The notes beneath the pieces were generated by a model. The model did not search any database and was not told where the DNA came from. It saw nothing but the letters and a program-made list of their open reading frames with translations. A DNA stretch of 64,000 bases from Pseudomonadota bacterium (lineage in GTDB: Bacteria > Pseudomonadota > Gammaproteobacteria > Steroidobacterales > Steroidobacteraceae): contig JAJZFQ010000192.1 of assembly GCA_021805275.1 (NCBI GenBank), positions 1 through 64,000 on the forward strand. The letters are read 5' to 3'. Positions 46,559 through 57,060 of the stretch are shown piece after piece (within the stretch, counting starts at the first letter, position 1; the number at the start of each line of letters is the position of its first letter). The position numbers and the translations under genes were made by a program.

Positions 46559-46858
46559 GGCGGGACGCGCGGGCGGTTGCCACGGCGAATGTGAAGAAAC
46601 GTCCGCGCGCCGCAGGAGGCGCCGCGCGCGCGGTGCGCTGCGGCCAGGCCGTATGGGGCGGGGTCTGCGCAAGATCCGCGACCGTGGTGGCGCGCCTCCC
46701 GAGTCTCCAATTAGAACAATAACAATCGTTTGACACGTGCCAGCGGCCCATCCGGACCGCCACTGTCATGAGCGCGCAACGTATCCGCAACGCTGATGTC
46801 ACCTCGGCTGACTACCGTGTCCTTGCGTCGCTCTTGCAACATCAAGAAAGGTCGGGAC
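46559..46858 (+). other. 300-base leader region of the first TonB receptor
   Basis: No gene seen. GC-rich up to about 46700, then AT-rich with a LacI-type operator (46721-46734). The rest is probably promoter and leader; no riboswitch fold is recognised. Confidence 0.4.
46721..46735. promoter_or_regulatory. LacI-type operator upstream of the first TonB receptor
   Basis: AACAATCGTTTGAC contains CAATCGTTTG (46723-46732), the same ten bases as the operator at 59645-59654. It overlaps a TTGACA (46730-46735) that could be a -35 box; no good -10 follows at standard spacing. Confidence 0.55.
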
Positions 46859-49366
46859 ATGAGTCAGCGTGTAAGGTGTCATGTGAGAACGGTCATGGGT
46901 GCTCTGCTGGTGGCCGGTGCATTGCCGGTGCACGCTGCTCAGAATGCCGGCGCAACCGGCGTGCCACCGGCCCGCGACGCGACCCGTGCGGGCTCATCGC
47001 GGCGGCGGATGGTCGCCAAGCGGGGCCGCCATCTGAACACTGTGACGATCAATGGCTACCGGGATTTCGCGAGCCAGGTGCTCACCGCCAAGCAGCTGCG
47101 CGACTCCTCGCAGCCGGACGAGGCCGTGACGCGCTCGACCATCGCGCTGTTCGGACCGGACGCCGGCGGCACCCAGGCGCTGACCGCGTTGCCGAACGTC
47201 TACGTCTCGGGCACGAACAATTTCAGTGCGACGGGGCGCCAGCAGATCTCGATCCGCGGCATCAAGGTCGGCTACAACAGCATCCCCGGCGACGTCGAGA
47301 CGAACGCGATCACGACCGAATTCGACGGCGTACCCCTCAATAGCCTCAGCCAGGGAACCGGCTGGCACTCAGTCGAAATACCCATCGGCGCGCTCATGTC
47401 CGGCGAGAACGTCATCGTCGGCCCGGGCAATCCCAGCGAGCGCTGGTACAACAGCCTCGGTGGCACCATTGATTTCATTCCGGTGCAGCCCGCGGTGCGA
47501 GCCGGTGGCAAGGTCACCCTGGCAGGGGGCAGCGCCGCGACCGTCGATACCTCGGCGATTTACAACACGGGCGCAATCCGCGGTTGGTCGACCGTGTTCG
47601 GTCTCGCATCGGGGCGCAGCAAGGCGATCCGCGACACCCCGGACAGTCTGCCCGCGGACACCGAGGAAGTGTACGTCAAGACCCGCAAGCAGCTCGATGA
47701 CGGCTCGGTGAGCTTCGGGGCGTACTATCAGCGCAACCACGAGTGGCGCCCGAACATGATCCCGGTCTCGCCTGCGCCGCTGGTTGGTACGCAGGGAGTC
47801 GGGCTCGGGGCGCCCTACAGCCAGCAGACCTCCGGCTTCTACGCCACGCTGCCGCGCGCGATCTGGCACAAGACCATCCTGATCAACAACTGGCTGCTCT
47901 GGTCGCACACCCATCTGAACCTGTCGCGCTCCCTGAAGCTCTCGAACATGGCCTGGGTGCGCATCGGCAAGGTGCGTCACTACCGCGCCAACAACTACCT
48001 GTTGCCCAGTAACCCAAACTACGCCCAGTTCGGCAATCCGACCAACTACGAGCACTACATCGAGCGCTCCAAGACCTTCGGCGACCGCCTGGCGTTCGAC
48101 GAGCGCTTCAGCCGCATGGATACGCTCGGCTTTGGCGGCTATTTCATCACGGCGCGCGCGCAGAGCGATTACCAGGGCTACTCGACGTTCGACGGCAGCT
48201 CGCTCGCTCAGCCGGAGCAGACCTTCTTCAATACCACGAACAACATCTACTGGGCGGCCTTCCTGCAGGACGATTTCCGGCCGCTGCCGCGGTTGAAAAT
48301 CGTGCCGGGTGTGCGCGTGGTGGAATTCATCACCGACTTCTCGAATCTGAGTCCGGCGCAGGTGTGCGCCGAGTACCACATCACCGACGGAAGCTGCGCA
48401 TACGGTACGCCCGGCCCGAACTTTCCGGGGCAGGGTGGCACGATCAGCGTTAACGGCAAGACCTTCCAGTTCGGCGGGTACGACACCAATCCGGACGAAT
48501 CGACCGATTTCGTGCGCTACGAGCCGTCGATCGGGGTGAACTACGAGCTCATCCGCGGCCTCAACCTCTTCAGCAACTTCTCCATTACCCGCCACAACCC
48601 CAACTCCGGCAATCTCGATCAGTATCCGCTGAATCTGGCTTCCCTGAAGCCGGCGCGCGCTGAGGAGTACGACATCGGGGCGCGCTATGCCGCGCTGCAC
48701 CTCGGTCGGATGCGCGACGTGTATGTGTCGGTGGATTTCTTCCACATGCTGCTCGGCGACGAGACGATCACCTATTCGACCGCACAGAATCCGAACGTCG
48801 TGTACTTCGGGTACGGCTCGGCGCTCTACAAGGGCGCGGACCTGTCGCTGCGGGCCGCGTTGAGCCGGCACTGGAGCGGCTTTGCCAATTTCGGCTACCT
48901 GCAGAGCCGCTGGAATCGGTTCCAGGCGGCAGTGACGCCCACGGGACCGCAGCCGACCGGCTACGGGCTGCCGGTGCCGAATTCGCCCAAGGACACACTC
49001 AATGCCGGGGCGAGCTACCGGTTCCGCCTGAGCGGTGCGCGGGTGGATGCGACGCTCTGGGATCAGTACATCGGCGCGCGCTACCTGTTCAACAAGAACA
49101 CCGGCTTGCCCTCGACGCTGACGAATCCGGCGTACAACCTGGTGAATTTCTCGATCACTGCGCGCACCAACTGGTTCAGCTCGCTGGTGCCGGGGGTGCG
49201 GCGCAGCAACCTGTCGCTGCAGGTGCTCAATCTCACGAACAAGGAGTACAACTCCACCGAGTACGTGAGCTCCGGGGGCTACTTCCAGACTCCCACCGGC
49301 GGGTATGTCATCGCCAACCCGGGCGCACCGCGCCTGGTCTACGCCTCGCTGACGGTGCACTTCTGA
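46859..49366 (+). CDS. TonB-dependent outer-membrane receptor
   Basis: 835 residues with a signal peptide (about 10-27, VMGALLVAGALPVHA). Plug domain about 60-215 (LTALPNVYVSGTNNFS; ISIRGIKVGYNSIPGD), then a 22-strand barrel ending in LVYASLTVHF with the terminal aromatic. Active import of a large substrate, powered by TonB. The operator upstream matches that of the sucrose locus, so a carbohydrate substrate is likely, though the plug resembles several groups. ATG 46859 follows GAAAGG. Confidence 0.87.
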   Translation: MSQRVRCHVRTVMGALLVAGALPVHAAQNAGATGVPPARDATRAGSSRRRMVAKRGRHLNTVTINGYRDFASQVLTAKQLRDSSQPDEAVTRSTIALFGPDAGGTQALTALPNVYVSGTNNFSATGRQQISIRGIKVGYNSIPGDVETNAITTEFDGVPLNSLSQGTGWHSVEIPIGALMSGENVIVGPGNPSERWYNSLGGTIDFIPVQPAVRAGGKVTLAGGSAATVDTSAIYNTGAIRGWSTVFGLASGRSKAIRDTPDSLPADTEEVYVKTRKQLDDGSVSFGAYYQRNHEWRPNMIPVSPAPLVGTQGVGLGAPYSQQTSGFYATLPRAIWHKTILINNWLLWSHTHLNLSRSLKLSNMAWVRIGKVRHYRANNYLLPSNPNYAQFGNPTNYEHYIERSKTFGDRLAFDERFSRMDTLGFGGYFITARAQSDYQGYSTFDGSSLAQPEQTFFNTTNNIYWAAFLQDDFRPLPRLKIVPGVRVVEFITDFSNLSPAQVCAEYHITDGSCAYGTPGPNFPGQGGTISVNGKTFQFGGYDTNPDESTDFVRYEPSIGVNYELIRGLNLFSNFSITRHNPNSGNLDQYPLNLASLKPARAEEYDIGARYAALHLGRMRDVYVSVDFFHMLLGDETITYSTAQNPNVVYFGYGSALYKGADLSLRAALSRHWSGFANFGYLQSRWNRFQAAVTPTGPQPTGYGLPVPNSPKDTLNAGASYRFRLSGARVDATLWDQYIGARYLFNKNTGLPSTLTNPAYNLVNFSITARTNWFSSLVPGVRRSNLSLQVLNLTNKEYNSTEYVSSGGYFQTPTGGYVIANPGAPRLVYASLTVHF

Positions 49367-49697
49367 CGGCAGCAGCGGGGACGAGTTCGCCGGTCCCCGC
49401 GGACGGCTGACGGTCGCGGCGCGCAGGGACGCGCGCCACCCCGCATGGTGGCTGGGCGGCCGATTCTCGCGCCGTCGCGCGCTAGCGACGCTCGATCCTG
49501 CGATCGCTCGGGCGTCACTTGCGCGGCCTGTGATCCTCGTCGCCGTTTGCCGTCGCCACGTCGTATATCAAGGGTCGCAAGATGATGGCATTGTGCGACG
49601 ATCCGATCCCCGGTGCTCGGGCCTGCCGAGGCGCCGGTTCGTGCGTCACGCAGGGGGCGAGTCGGTGCTACGCGCGCCCCGTGACGGGCGGTGCCTT

Positions 49698-52388
49698 GTG
49701 ACGGTTGCCGCACTCGGGGGCGGTGTGCTCGTGCTGGCGCTGGCCGCGCTTGCGCTGGCGCGGCGTGGGCAGCGCTCATTGCCGGTCCTCGCCGGAATGG
49801 AGGATTTGGTCGGCGCCTCACCGGACGCGCTGCTGGTCGTCGACCGTCGCGGCGTCATCCTGATGGCCAACCGTCTGGCGGGCGAGTTGTTCGGCCGCTC
49901 GGATGCGACGCTGGTTGGTCAGCCCATCGAGCGGCTCGTGCCCGAGGGGCTTCGCGCCCGGCGCGAGACCCCGCGGCGGACATGGCCGGTTCGCCTGCGC
50001 CGACCGACTGCCATGACCCGGGACGGGGCGGTGCGCGGCGTGCGCGGCGACGGCAGCGAAGTTCCTCTGCAGGTGAGTCTCAGCCCGCTGGCGCGCGGAG
50101 CGGTACTCGCCGCGGTGCGCGATGACACCGCCGCGCACGCGCAGCTGCAGCAGATCCTGTTCCTGAACCGCATGTACTCGACGCTGGCGGAGACCAATCA
50201 GCTCATGGCCCGCTGCCAGAGCGAGGCAGAGCTGTTCGAGGGCGTCTGCCAGGTGGCGGTGCATTTCGGACAGCTGCCGCTCGCTTGGATCGGACAGCTC
50301 GAGCCGCACTCCGGGCGCATCACGCCGCGGGCGCGCTGTAGCGCCGCGGCGCAGTTCGAGCAGTACCTGCAGCAGATGTTGGTGTACGCGGGGGCGGTTC
50401 TGCCCGAGGGACGCGGTCCCGTCGGCGTCGCCTGGCGCGAGGGACAGCCGGTGTTCGTGCAGGACGTACGTGAGGATCCGCGCATGGCTCCATGGCGCGC
50501 GCCGGCCGAGCGGGTGCCGTGGGGTTCGTGCGCTGCGCTGCCGCTGCGCCGCGGCGCGAAGGCGCATGCGGTGCTCGTGCTGTACGACACGCAGCCGGCA
50601 GCCTTCAGCCGCGAGATCCGCGACCTGCTCGAGCGTATGGTGGTCGACATCGAGTATGCGTTGGAGCGGCTGCAGATGCGGGTTGAGAAGGCACAGGCCG
50701 CCGAGGAGCTGCGCATCGCGGCGCTCGCGTTCGAGGCGAGCGCCGCGATGCTGGTGACCGATGCCGCGGGGCGCGTGCTGCGCGTCAACGAGGCGCTGCG
50801 GCAGATGAGCGGCTACGAGCCGCACGAGCTGCTCGGCGCCCCGCTGCGGTTGCTGTGCCCCGACGGCCCGCAGCTGCCGGCCGACCGGCAGACCTTCACA
50901 CCCGTGCGCGAGCGCGATTGCTGGCAGGGGGAAGCGCGGGGCCGGCGCAAGGGCGGAGAGGAGTTTCCGCTCTGGCTGAGTCTGACCGGCGTGAGCGACG
51001 GCACTGGATGCTGGACGCACTACATCGCAAGTTTCGCGGACCTGTCCGAGCAGCGCGACACCGAGCAGCGGATCTCGCGGCTGCTGAACTTCGATGCACT
51101 GACGGGATTGCCGAACCGCCGCTTCATGCTCGATCGGCTGCGCGCTGCCGTGCAATGGGCCGAGCACGCCGGTGGACACGGCGCGGCGCTGCTGCTTGGA
51201 CTCGACAGGTTCAAGGCTGTCAACGACATCATCGGGCACCAAGCCGGCGACATCCTGCTGCAGCAGACCGCCGAGCGGCTGCGCGGCGCGGTGCCCGAAC
51301 GCGACCTGATCGGACGGGTCGGGGGCGATGAGTTCCTGATCGTGCTGGAGGATCTAGGCGCCGATGCCGCGGCCGCCGACGCTGCGGCGCACGCGGCGGC
51401 GGAAGGCTTGCTGGCCACCCTCGCGCAGTCGCATCTGATCGGTGCACAGATGGTTTCCTGCTCGGCGAGCATCGGCATTGCGCCGTGGGGCGGGCGGGCC
51501 GGTGCCGCATTCAGCGAGCTGCTCAAGCACGCCGACGTGGCCCTACACGCAGCCAAGGACGCCGGGCGCAACCAGGTGCGCCTGTTCGCTCCGGCGATGC
51601 AGCTGGTGCTCGAGCGCCGCGCCCACCTGGAATCTCGGTTGCGCCACGAGTTCAGTACCGATCAGCTGCGGCTGCACTTTCAGCGCCGCGTGGATGCGCG
51701 CGGCCGGACGCTCGGCGCCGAGGCGTTGCTGCGCTGGCACGATCCCCAGCGGGGCGTCCTGCCGCCGCTCGAGTTGGTGACGGTGGCCGAGGAGATCGGC
51801 CTGATTCACGACATCGGTCGCTGGGCGCTCGAGCGCGCGTGCCGGCAGTTGCAGGATTGGGCGCGCTCGGGCGGTGCGGCGCGGGAGCTGCGTCTCGCGG
51901 TGAATGTCAGCCCAAAGCAGCTCGCCGCCGACGGATTCCTCGCCGAGGTCAGCGGCATCGTCGCGCAGACGGGCATCGATCCGGCTCTGCTCGAACTCGA
52001 GATCACCGAGGGACTGCCGATCCAGGACATGGATCAGGTGGTTCCGAGGATGCACGCGCTGCAGCGACTTGGGATCTGCTTCGCCCTCGATGACTTCGGC
52101 ATCGGCTACTCCTCGCTCTCCTACCTGCGGCAGCTGCCCATCAGGCTGCTGAAGATCGACCGCAGCTTCGTCACCGGCATGGCGCACGCGGGCGGCGAGG
52201 CGCTCGTGCACACGATCGTGCAAATGGCGCGCTGCCTGGATCTGCAGGTCATCGCCGAGGGGGTCGAGACGCAGTGGCAGCGGGATACGCTGATCCGGCT
52301 CGGCTGCGATCAATACCAGGGCTACCTGTTCGGGCGGCCGGTGCCCATCGAGGCATTCGACCGGGAGCATGCCGCGCAGGGCGGATGA
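49698..52388 (+). CDS. PAS-GAF-PAS-GGDEF-EAL c-di-GMP protein
   Basis: 896 residues from GTG 49698: a membrane helix (about 5-23), PAS (about 32-140), GAF (about 175-330), PAS (about 340-455), GGDEF (about 460-625) and EAL (about 645-890). The cyclase site is intact (GGDEF 542-546; FKAVND), and so is the phosphodiesterase site (EAL at 675; ELEITEG; DDFGIGYSSL; VIAEGVET). It could make and break c-di-GMP according to its sensors. The open frame starts further upstream (49530), but those residues look non-coding. Confidence 0.88.
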   Translation: MTVAALGGGVLVLALAALALARRGQRSLPVLAGMEDLVGASPDALLVVDRRGVILMANRLAGELFGRSDATLVGQPIERLVPEGLRARRETPRRTWPVRLRRPTAMTRDGAVRGVRGDGSEVPLQVSLSPLARGAVLAAVRDDTAAHAQLQQILFLNRMYSTLAETNQLMARCQSEAELFEGVCQVAVHFGQLPLAWIGQLEPHSGRITPRARCSAAAQFEQYLQQMLVYAGAVLPEGRGPVGVAWREGQPVFVQDVREDPRMAPWRAPAERVPWGSCAALPLRRGAKAHAVLVLYDTQPAAFSREIRDLLERMVVDIEYALERLQMRVEKAQAAEELRIAALAFEASAAMLVTDAAGRVLRVNEALRQMSGYEPHELLGAPLRLLCPDGPQLPADRQTFTPVRERDCWQGEARGRRKGGEEFPLWLSLTGVSDGTGCWTHYIASFADLSEQRDTEQRISRLLNFDALTGLPNRRFMLDRLRAAVQWAEHAGGHGAALLLGLDRFKAVNDIIGHQAGDILLQQTAERLRGAVPERDLIGRVGGDEFLIVLEDLGADAAAADAAAHAAAEGLLATLAQSHLIGAQMVSCSASIGIAPWGGRAGAAFSELLKHADVALHAAKDAGRNQVRLFAPAMQLVLERRAHLESRLRHEFSTDQLRLHFQRRVDARGRTLGAEALLRWHDPQRGVLPPLELVTVAEEIGLIHDIGRWALERACRQLQDWARSGGAARELRLAVNVSPKQLAADGFLAEVSGIVAQTGIDPALLELEITEGLPIQDMDQVVPRMHALQRLGICFALDDFGIGYSSLSYLRQLPIRLLKIDRSFVTGMAHAGGEALVHTIVQMARCLDLQVIAEGVETQWQRDTLIRLGCDQYQGYLFGRPVPIEAFDREHAAQGG

Positions 52389-52501
52389 GGCGCTGCGGGT
52401 GCGCCGTGTGAAGTGCGTCACAGGATAGGGCACCGGCTCCTGCGGTCTCTCGCGCGCAAGCGCGACCGGGTCGATAAATCCTCGCCGGAACCTTCGCTAG
52501 G

Positions 52502-54715
52502 ATGCAGGCCATGCTTCAGGAGCTCGCAATGCCGGCGCCGGAGTGCACGCTGCGCGACGGTGCTTTTCACGCCTATGCGCAATGGGCGCGCACGCTGCTG
52601 GCGGATCTGGAGGGCATGTGCCTGCTTGACGAGGAGTTCGCGGTACTCGAGGCGTGCGGGACCCTGCCGGCCGGGCCGACCGCGGCGCAAGTTCGTGAGC
52701 TCGGCTGGTCTGCCGCCCCGGCGCCCCGCGCAGCGGTCCGTGAACTGCGCGAGGGACGGGCCTGGAGTGCGCTGCCCGTGGAGTCGTCCGAGGGCGAACT
52801 GCTGGGCGGCCTCGTCATTGAGTGTGCGTCGGGCGCCCTGCCGGTTGCCGAGCTCGCCGTGCAGCTGCAGCCATTGCTCGACTGTCTGCGTCGACACCTG
52901 CGGGAGGGGCGCGAGCGCGAGTCCGCGATGCAGCTGCTCACCGAGCGCAACACCGATCTGGAGTGGTTGATTGAGCTGACCGCAATGGTTCAGCGTGAAC
53001 CCGGCAGTGAGCCGGCGCTGCGCGCGCTGCTCGAGGCGGCGCGCGCCCGCACGCGCAGCACCCTCGCGGTGCTGTCGGCGCCCGACCGGAACCTCTTCGT
53101 GGAGCGGCGCGAGGACGGGCCGGCCGGCGCCGAGTTGTCCGATTTGTGGCGGCGCTCGGGGGCGCAAATGACCGCGTGGGTCCGCCAGAAGCGCCGGCCG
53201 CTGGTGCTCAACGGGCGCGGGGGCGCCGCCGCGCCGCGCAGCAAGATCCTGTTGGCGCCGATCGGGGGCGACGCCAGACCGGTGGTCGGCGTACTGGCAT
53301 TTTTCCGGCCACCCGAGGCGGCGGACTACCGCCAGCGCCACCTGGTGCTCGCCGGTCTGCTCGGCCGCCAATGGGCCGGGATGCTGGAGTCGCAGTTCGA
53401 TGCCATCACGGGCCTGTGCACCCGGGAGGGGCTGGAGCAGATGTACGCGGGGCTTGCCGCCGGCACCGGCAACGAGGCGCACAGCATCCTGTACCTCGAT
53501 GTCGATCAGATGCACGTCGTCAACGAGCTGTACGGCTTTGAGATCGGCAATGAGCTGCTGGTGCGTGTCGCCGACCTGCTCGTACCGCCGCACCTGCCCG
53601 ACAGCGCCTTCGCCGCGCACCTTGCCGCGGACCGATTCGCGGTGCTGCTGCGGGACATGGACACGGAGGATGCCGCGGAACTGGCGCGGCAGCTGCAGGC
53701 TAAGATCGGTCACCTCGCCATCGGACCGGTGGACACGCCCATCGACGTGTCCGTCAGCTGCGGCGTGGCTGCGCTGCTGTCGCTGCCGCAGGGACTGGGC
53801 CGGGCTCTCGCGGCCGCCGAACTCGCTTGCAAGACGGCGAAGAAGCGCGGCCGCAACCGGCTGAAGATTGATACCTGCGATGACGGCACGATGCTGCGTC
53901 GGCACGTCGATGCGGTGATGGTCGGGCAGCTGCGCTCTGCGCTGAAGGCCGACCAGCTGATGCTCTATGCCCAGCCGATCGTCCCGCTGCGCAACCCCAA
54001 GTCGCCCGCCGGCTACGAGGTCCTGGTGCGGCTGAACGACCCTACCGAGGGCGTCGTGCTGCCGGGCACGCTGGTCGGGGTGGCGAATCGCTATCAGCTG
54101 CTGCCGGCGATCGATCGCTGGGTGGTCCGTAAGACCCTGCAGACACTCGCGGTCCACCGCAGTGTGCTCGAAGCGAGCGGCCTGAGCATCTCGATCAATT
54201 TGTCCGGACAGTCGATCGGGGACGAGGACTTCACCCGCCAGCTCGGCGAGGAGCTGAGCGCGGCGGATCTGCCTCCGGGGCTCATCACCTTCGAGATCAC
54301 CGAGCAGGCCGCGGTGAGCAGCCTTGCGCGCGCCGCGGAGATGATCCGGCGCCTGTCGCAGTGGCATTGCCGCTTCGCTCTCGATGATTTCGGCACTGGG
54401 GCGAATTCGTTGACCTACCTCAACGCCTTACCCATCGCCCGGGTGAAGATTGACGGGTCCTTCGTGCGCGACATTCTCACCAATCCGCGCTCGCAGGCGA
54501 CGGTGCGCGGTATCGTCGAGCTGGCCCGGGGATTCTCCATCGACACCGTCGCGGAGTTCGTCGAGAGCGACGCGATCGCCGAGCGGGTCAGACAGCTTGG
54601 CGTCGATTACGCGCAGGGTTATGCGTTCGGCAGACCCGAACCGTTCGAGGCGGTACTCGAGGGCCTGATGCGCGAGGATTCGCAGCGGCTGCAGAAGCTG
54701 TTGCTGGAGGCGTGA
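52502..54715 (+). CDS. GAF-like, degenerate GGDEF and EAL protein (probable c-di-GMP phosphodiesterase)
   Basis: 737 residues, no membrane helix. An N-terminal region of about 290 residues is of GAF-like composition. The GGDEF domain has AADRF (375-379) in place of GGDEF, so it should not make c-di-GMP. The EAL domain keeps ExLxR (EVLVR, E506), FEITEQ and DDFGTG; EGVE is EFVE. Phosphodiesterase activity, perhaps gated by GTP binding to the dead GGDEF, is likely. Starts 113 bases after the previous c-di-GMP gene. Confidence 0.87.
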   Translation: MQAMLQELAMPAPECTLRDGAFHAYAQWARTLLADLEGMCLLDEEFAVLEACGTLPAGPTAAQVRELGWSAAPAPRAAVRELREGRAWSALPVESSEGELLGGLVIECASGALPVAELAVQLQPLLDCLRRHLREGRERESAMQLLTERNTDLEWLIELTAMVQREPGSEPALRALLEAARARTRSTLAVLSAPDRNLFVERREDGPAGAELSDLWRRSGAQMTAWVRQKRRPLVLNGRGGAAAPRSKILLAPIGGDARPVVGVLAFFRPPEAADYRQRHLVLAGLLGRQWAGMLESQFDAITGLCTREGLEQMYAGLAAGTGNEAHSILYLDVDQMHVVNELYGFEIGNELLVRVADLLVPPHLPDSAFAAHLAADRFAVLLRDMDTEDAAELARQLQAKIGHLAIGPVDTPIDVSVSCGVAALLSLPQGLGRALAAAELACKTAKKRGRNRLKIDTCDDGTMLRRHVDAVMVGQLRSALKADQLMLYAQPIVPLRNPKSPAGYEVLVRLNDPTEGVVLPGTLVGVANRYQLLPAIDRWVVRKTLQTLAVHRSVLEASGLSISINLSGQSIGDEDFTRQLGEELSAADLPPGLITFEITEQAAVSSLARAAEMIRRLSQWHCRFALDDFGTGANSLTYLNALPIARVKIDGSFVRDILTNPRSQATVRGIVELARGFSIDTVAEFVESDAIAERVRQLGVDYAQGYAFGRPEPFEAVLEGLMREDSQRLQKLLLEA

Positions 54716-54746
54716 CCGGCGACGCGATCGGGTATGCTGCGCAGCC

Positions 54747-55784
54747 ATGAAGCAGCGCCCGCGGGACAACCGCCGCCGCCAAGCGGCCAAGATGACTGAC
54801 ATCGCGCGCCTGGCGGGCGTGCATGTGTCGACCGTGTCCCGTGCCCTCGCCGGGAGCCCGCTGGTCGAGGCAGGCAAGCGGCGCCGGATCGTACAGCTCG
54901 CGCGCGAGCACGGCTATGTCGTCAATCCCGTCGCGCGCAGCCTGCGGCTGAAGCGCACGCAGATGGTCTCGGTCGTGATTCCGCTGCAGCACGAGGCCGG
55001 TCAGCCGCTCACCGATCCGTTCTTCGTGGCCATGCTCGGCCATCTCGCCGAGGCGATCACCCAGCGAGGTTATGGGCTGAGCCTGCAGAAGGTCGTGCTG
55101 CCGACGCACGAATGGCTCGCGGAGATCATTGCCTCGGGGCGCAGCGACGGTGTCGTGGTGATCGGCCAGAGCACCGAGCACGACACGCTGCAGGACGCCG
55201 CGGCAGCCTACCTGCCGCTGGTGGTCTGGGGCGCGCAGATGCCCGGCCAGCGATACTGCACGGTGGGCAGTGACAACCCGGACGGGGCCCGCGCCGCGGT
55301 GCGCCACCTGCTGAAGGCGGGTCGGCGGCGAATCGTCTTCCTCGGTGATCCGACCGGCCCGGAGTTGCGACAACGCTACGAGGGCTACGAGCGTGCGCTG
55401 CGCGAGGGGCCGCGGGGCACGGCCCCACCGCGCCGGGTGTCGGCCCACCTGACTCCGGATGCCGCCTACATCGCGGTGTGCGAGTGTCTGCGCGCCGGTG
55501 ATTCGTTCGACGCGGTATTCGCGGCCAGCGATGTCATCGCGATCAGCGCCATCCGCGCGCTCGCGAACGAGGGGCGGGCTGTGCCGCAGGAGGTCGCAGT
55601 CGTGGGTTTCGATGATATTCCGCTCGCCGCGCATACCACGCCCAGCCTCACCACCATCCGCCAGGACGTGGAGCAGGGGGCAAGAACGCTGGTCGACCTG
55701 CTGTTCCGGCGCATGGAGGGCGAGGAGACCCCCTCGGTGATCGTGCCGGCAGAGCTGATCGTCAGGGAGTCTGCGCCGGGGTAG
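54747..55784 (+). CDS. LacI-family transcriptional repressor of the sucrose locus
   Basis: 345 residues: LacI helix-turn-helix (about 16-62; MTDIARLAGVHVSTVSRALAG) with hinge helix NPVARSLRLKRTQ, then a periplasmic-binding-protein-like sensor domain (FDAVFAASDVIAISAIRALANEG; VGFDDIPLAAHTTPSLTTI). It lies next to, and converges with, the MFS gene, beside sucrose phosphorylase and fructokinase. I infer that it binds the CAATCG-type operators at 57061, 59621 and 59643 and probably 46721. The inducer is probably sucrose or a product of it. Confidence 0.9.
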   Translation: MKQRPRDNRRRQAAKMTDIARLAGVHVSTVSRALAGSPLVEAGKRRRIVQLAREHGYVVNPVARSLRLKRTQMVSVVIPLQHEAGQPLTDPFFVAMLGHLAEAITQRGYGLSLQKVVLPTHEWLAEIIASGRSDGVVVIGQSTEHDTLQDAAAAYLPLVVWGAQMPGQRYCTVGSDNPDGARAAVRHLLKAGRRRIVFLGDPTGPELRQRYEGYERALREGPRGTAPPRRVSAHLTPDAAYIAVCECLRAGDSFDAVFAASDVIAISAIRALANEGRAVPQEVAVVGFDDIPLAAHTTPSLTTIRQDVEQGARTLVDLLFRRMEGEETPSVIVPAELIVRESAPG

Positions 55785-57039
55785 CCGCCGCGCGGCCGTG
55801 CGAACCGGGGGCGGCGTATTCGCTCAGTTCCATCGCCTGCAGGCGGCGCGTCGCCGCACCGCTCAGTGCATTTGCCGCAAGACCCAGCGCGAGCAACAGC
55901 GCGAACGCACTGGCGAGCACGAAGCCGTAGCGCGGACTGTGGTAGAGGTCGCTCACCGCTCCCATGGCGAAGGGCGCCAGCGCCGCTGCCAGTGCCGTGA
56001 AGGCGAGCAGCAAGCCCGACACCCGGCCGTGCTCGGCCTTCACGAAGCCGCTGATCCCCTTGGAGTTGATCGTCGGATAGATCACCGACATGAATAGTCC
56101 CGAGAGCGGCAGCAGGATCAGGCCGGTCCGCGGGCCACCGACGAGGCTGCCGGCGAAACAGGCGAAGATTGCGGCCCCGAGCAGCGCTAGCGCGGTGGTC
56201 CAGGAAAACCGGCCGAGCAACCACGCACCCACGAGCCGGCCGGCGGCGCGCAGCGCGAAGAATGCCGCGAGCGCATAAGGCACGAATGCGATCAGCGGCC
56301 CGCGATAGATTCCCAGATAGGTCGGCATCCAGACGTAGATCGCAACCTCGACGGCCACGTAGAGGGAAATCAGGGTGCAGAACGCCAGCGCATAAGGGTC
56401 TTGCAGCAGCGCCAGGGTGGGCAGCAGCCCCGCCGGCGCGCGCTGCTGCGCGCGCTCGGGCGGATACTCGGCGATGAGCGCGAGCACCACGAGCAGCGCG
56501 CACACTCCGGCGGCAATGACGTACAGCCACTTCCACGACAATCCGTCGGCCATCAGGCCGGCGACGATCGCCGGCCCGATGATCGAGCCGATGCCGAAGA
56601 AGCCTTCGAGCAGGTTCATCAGGGCGGTGTGCTGCCGGGTCGAGTTTGACACATCGCCCACCAGCGCCAGAGCGCCGGTCTTGAACACGCTGACGCCCAG
56701 TCCTTCCAGGGCGAGCAGCGCGACGAATTGCCCGAAGGTGCTGCCGAGGGCGAATAGCGCGGAGCTCACCCCGTAAAGCGTCAGCCCGATGACGATGGTC
56801 CGCCGGCGGCCGAGCCGGTCGGCCAGCATTCCGAGCAGCAGCGCCCCGAGGGCCATCGCGCTCATGGGCGCATACTGAAAGGCCGAGGCGGCCTTCATGC
56901 TCAGATGAAATTCGGCGATGATTTTGGGGATGACGCTGCCGACCGCATCCGAGGTCATGGCGAACATCAGAAACATCAGACAGGTCAGCGCACGGATGAT
57001 GGCGATATTGCGCGCCATACGGCTCGACTGCTCGGCCAT
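55762..57039 (-). CDS. MFS transporter, probably for sucrose
   Basis: 425 residues with twelve hydrophobic helices; MFS signature between helices 2 and 3 is GMLADRLGRRRTIV (about 72). ATG 57039 has AGAGGGG five bases upstream. Its start is 81 bases from sucrose phosphorylase, divergent, with an operator between. It takes the place of the inner-membrane sucrose transporter in TonB-type sucrose loci; substrate is inferred from context. Its 3' end overlaps lacI by 23 bases. Confidence 0.82.
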   Translation of the reverse strand: MAEQSSRMARNIAIIRALTCLMFLMFAMTSDAVGSVIPKIIAEFHLSMKAASAFQYAPMSAMALGALLLGMLADRLGRRRTIVIGLTLYGVSSALFALGSTFGQFVALLALEGLGVSVFKTGALALVGDVSNSTRQHTALMNLLEGFFGIGSIIGPAIVAGLMADGLSWKWLYVIAAGVCALLVVLALIAEYPPERAQQRAPAGLLPTLALLQDPYALAFCTLISLYVAVEVAIYVWMPTYLGIYRGPLIAFVPYALAAFFALRAAGRLVGAWLLGRFSWTTALALLGAAIFACFAGSLVGGPRTGLILLPLSGLFMSVIYPTINSKGISGFVKAEHGRVSGLLLAFTALAAALAPFAMGAVSDLYHSPRYGFVLASAFALLLALGLAANALSGAATRRLQAMELSEYAAPGSHGRAAATPAQTP

Positions 57040-57060
57040 GTTCCCCTCTTTACATAGCGA

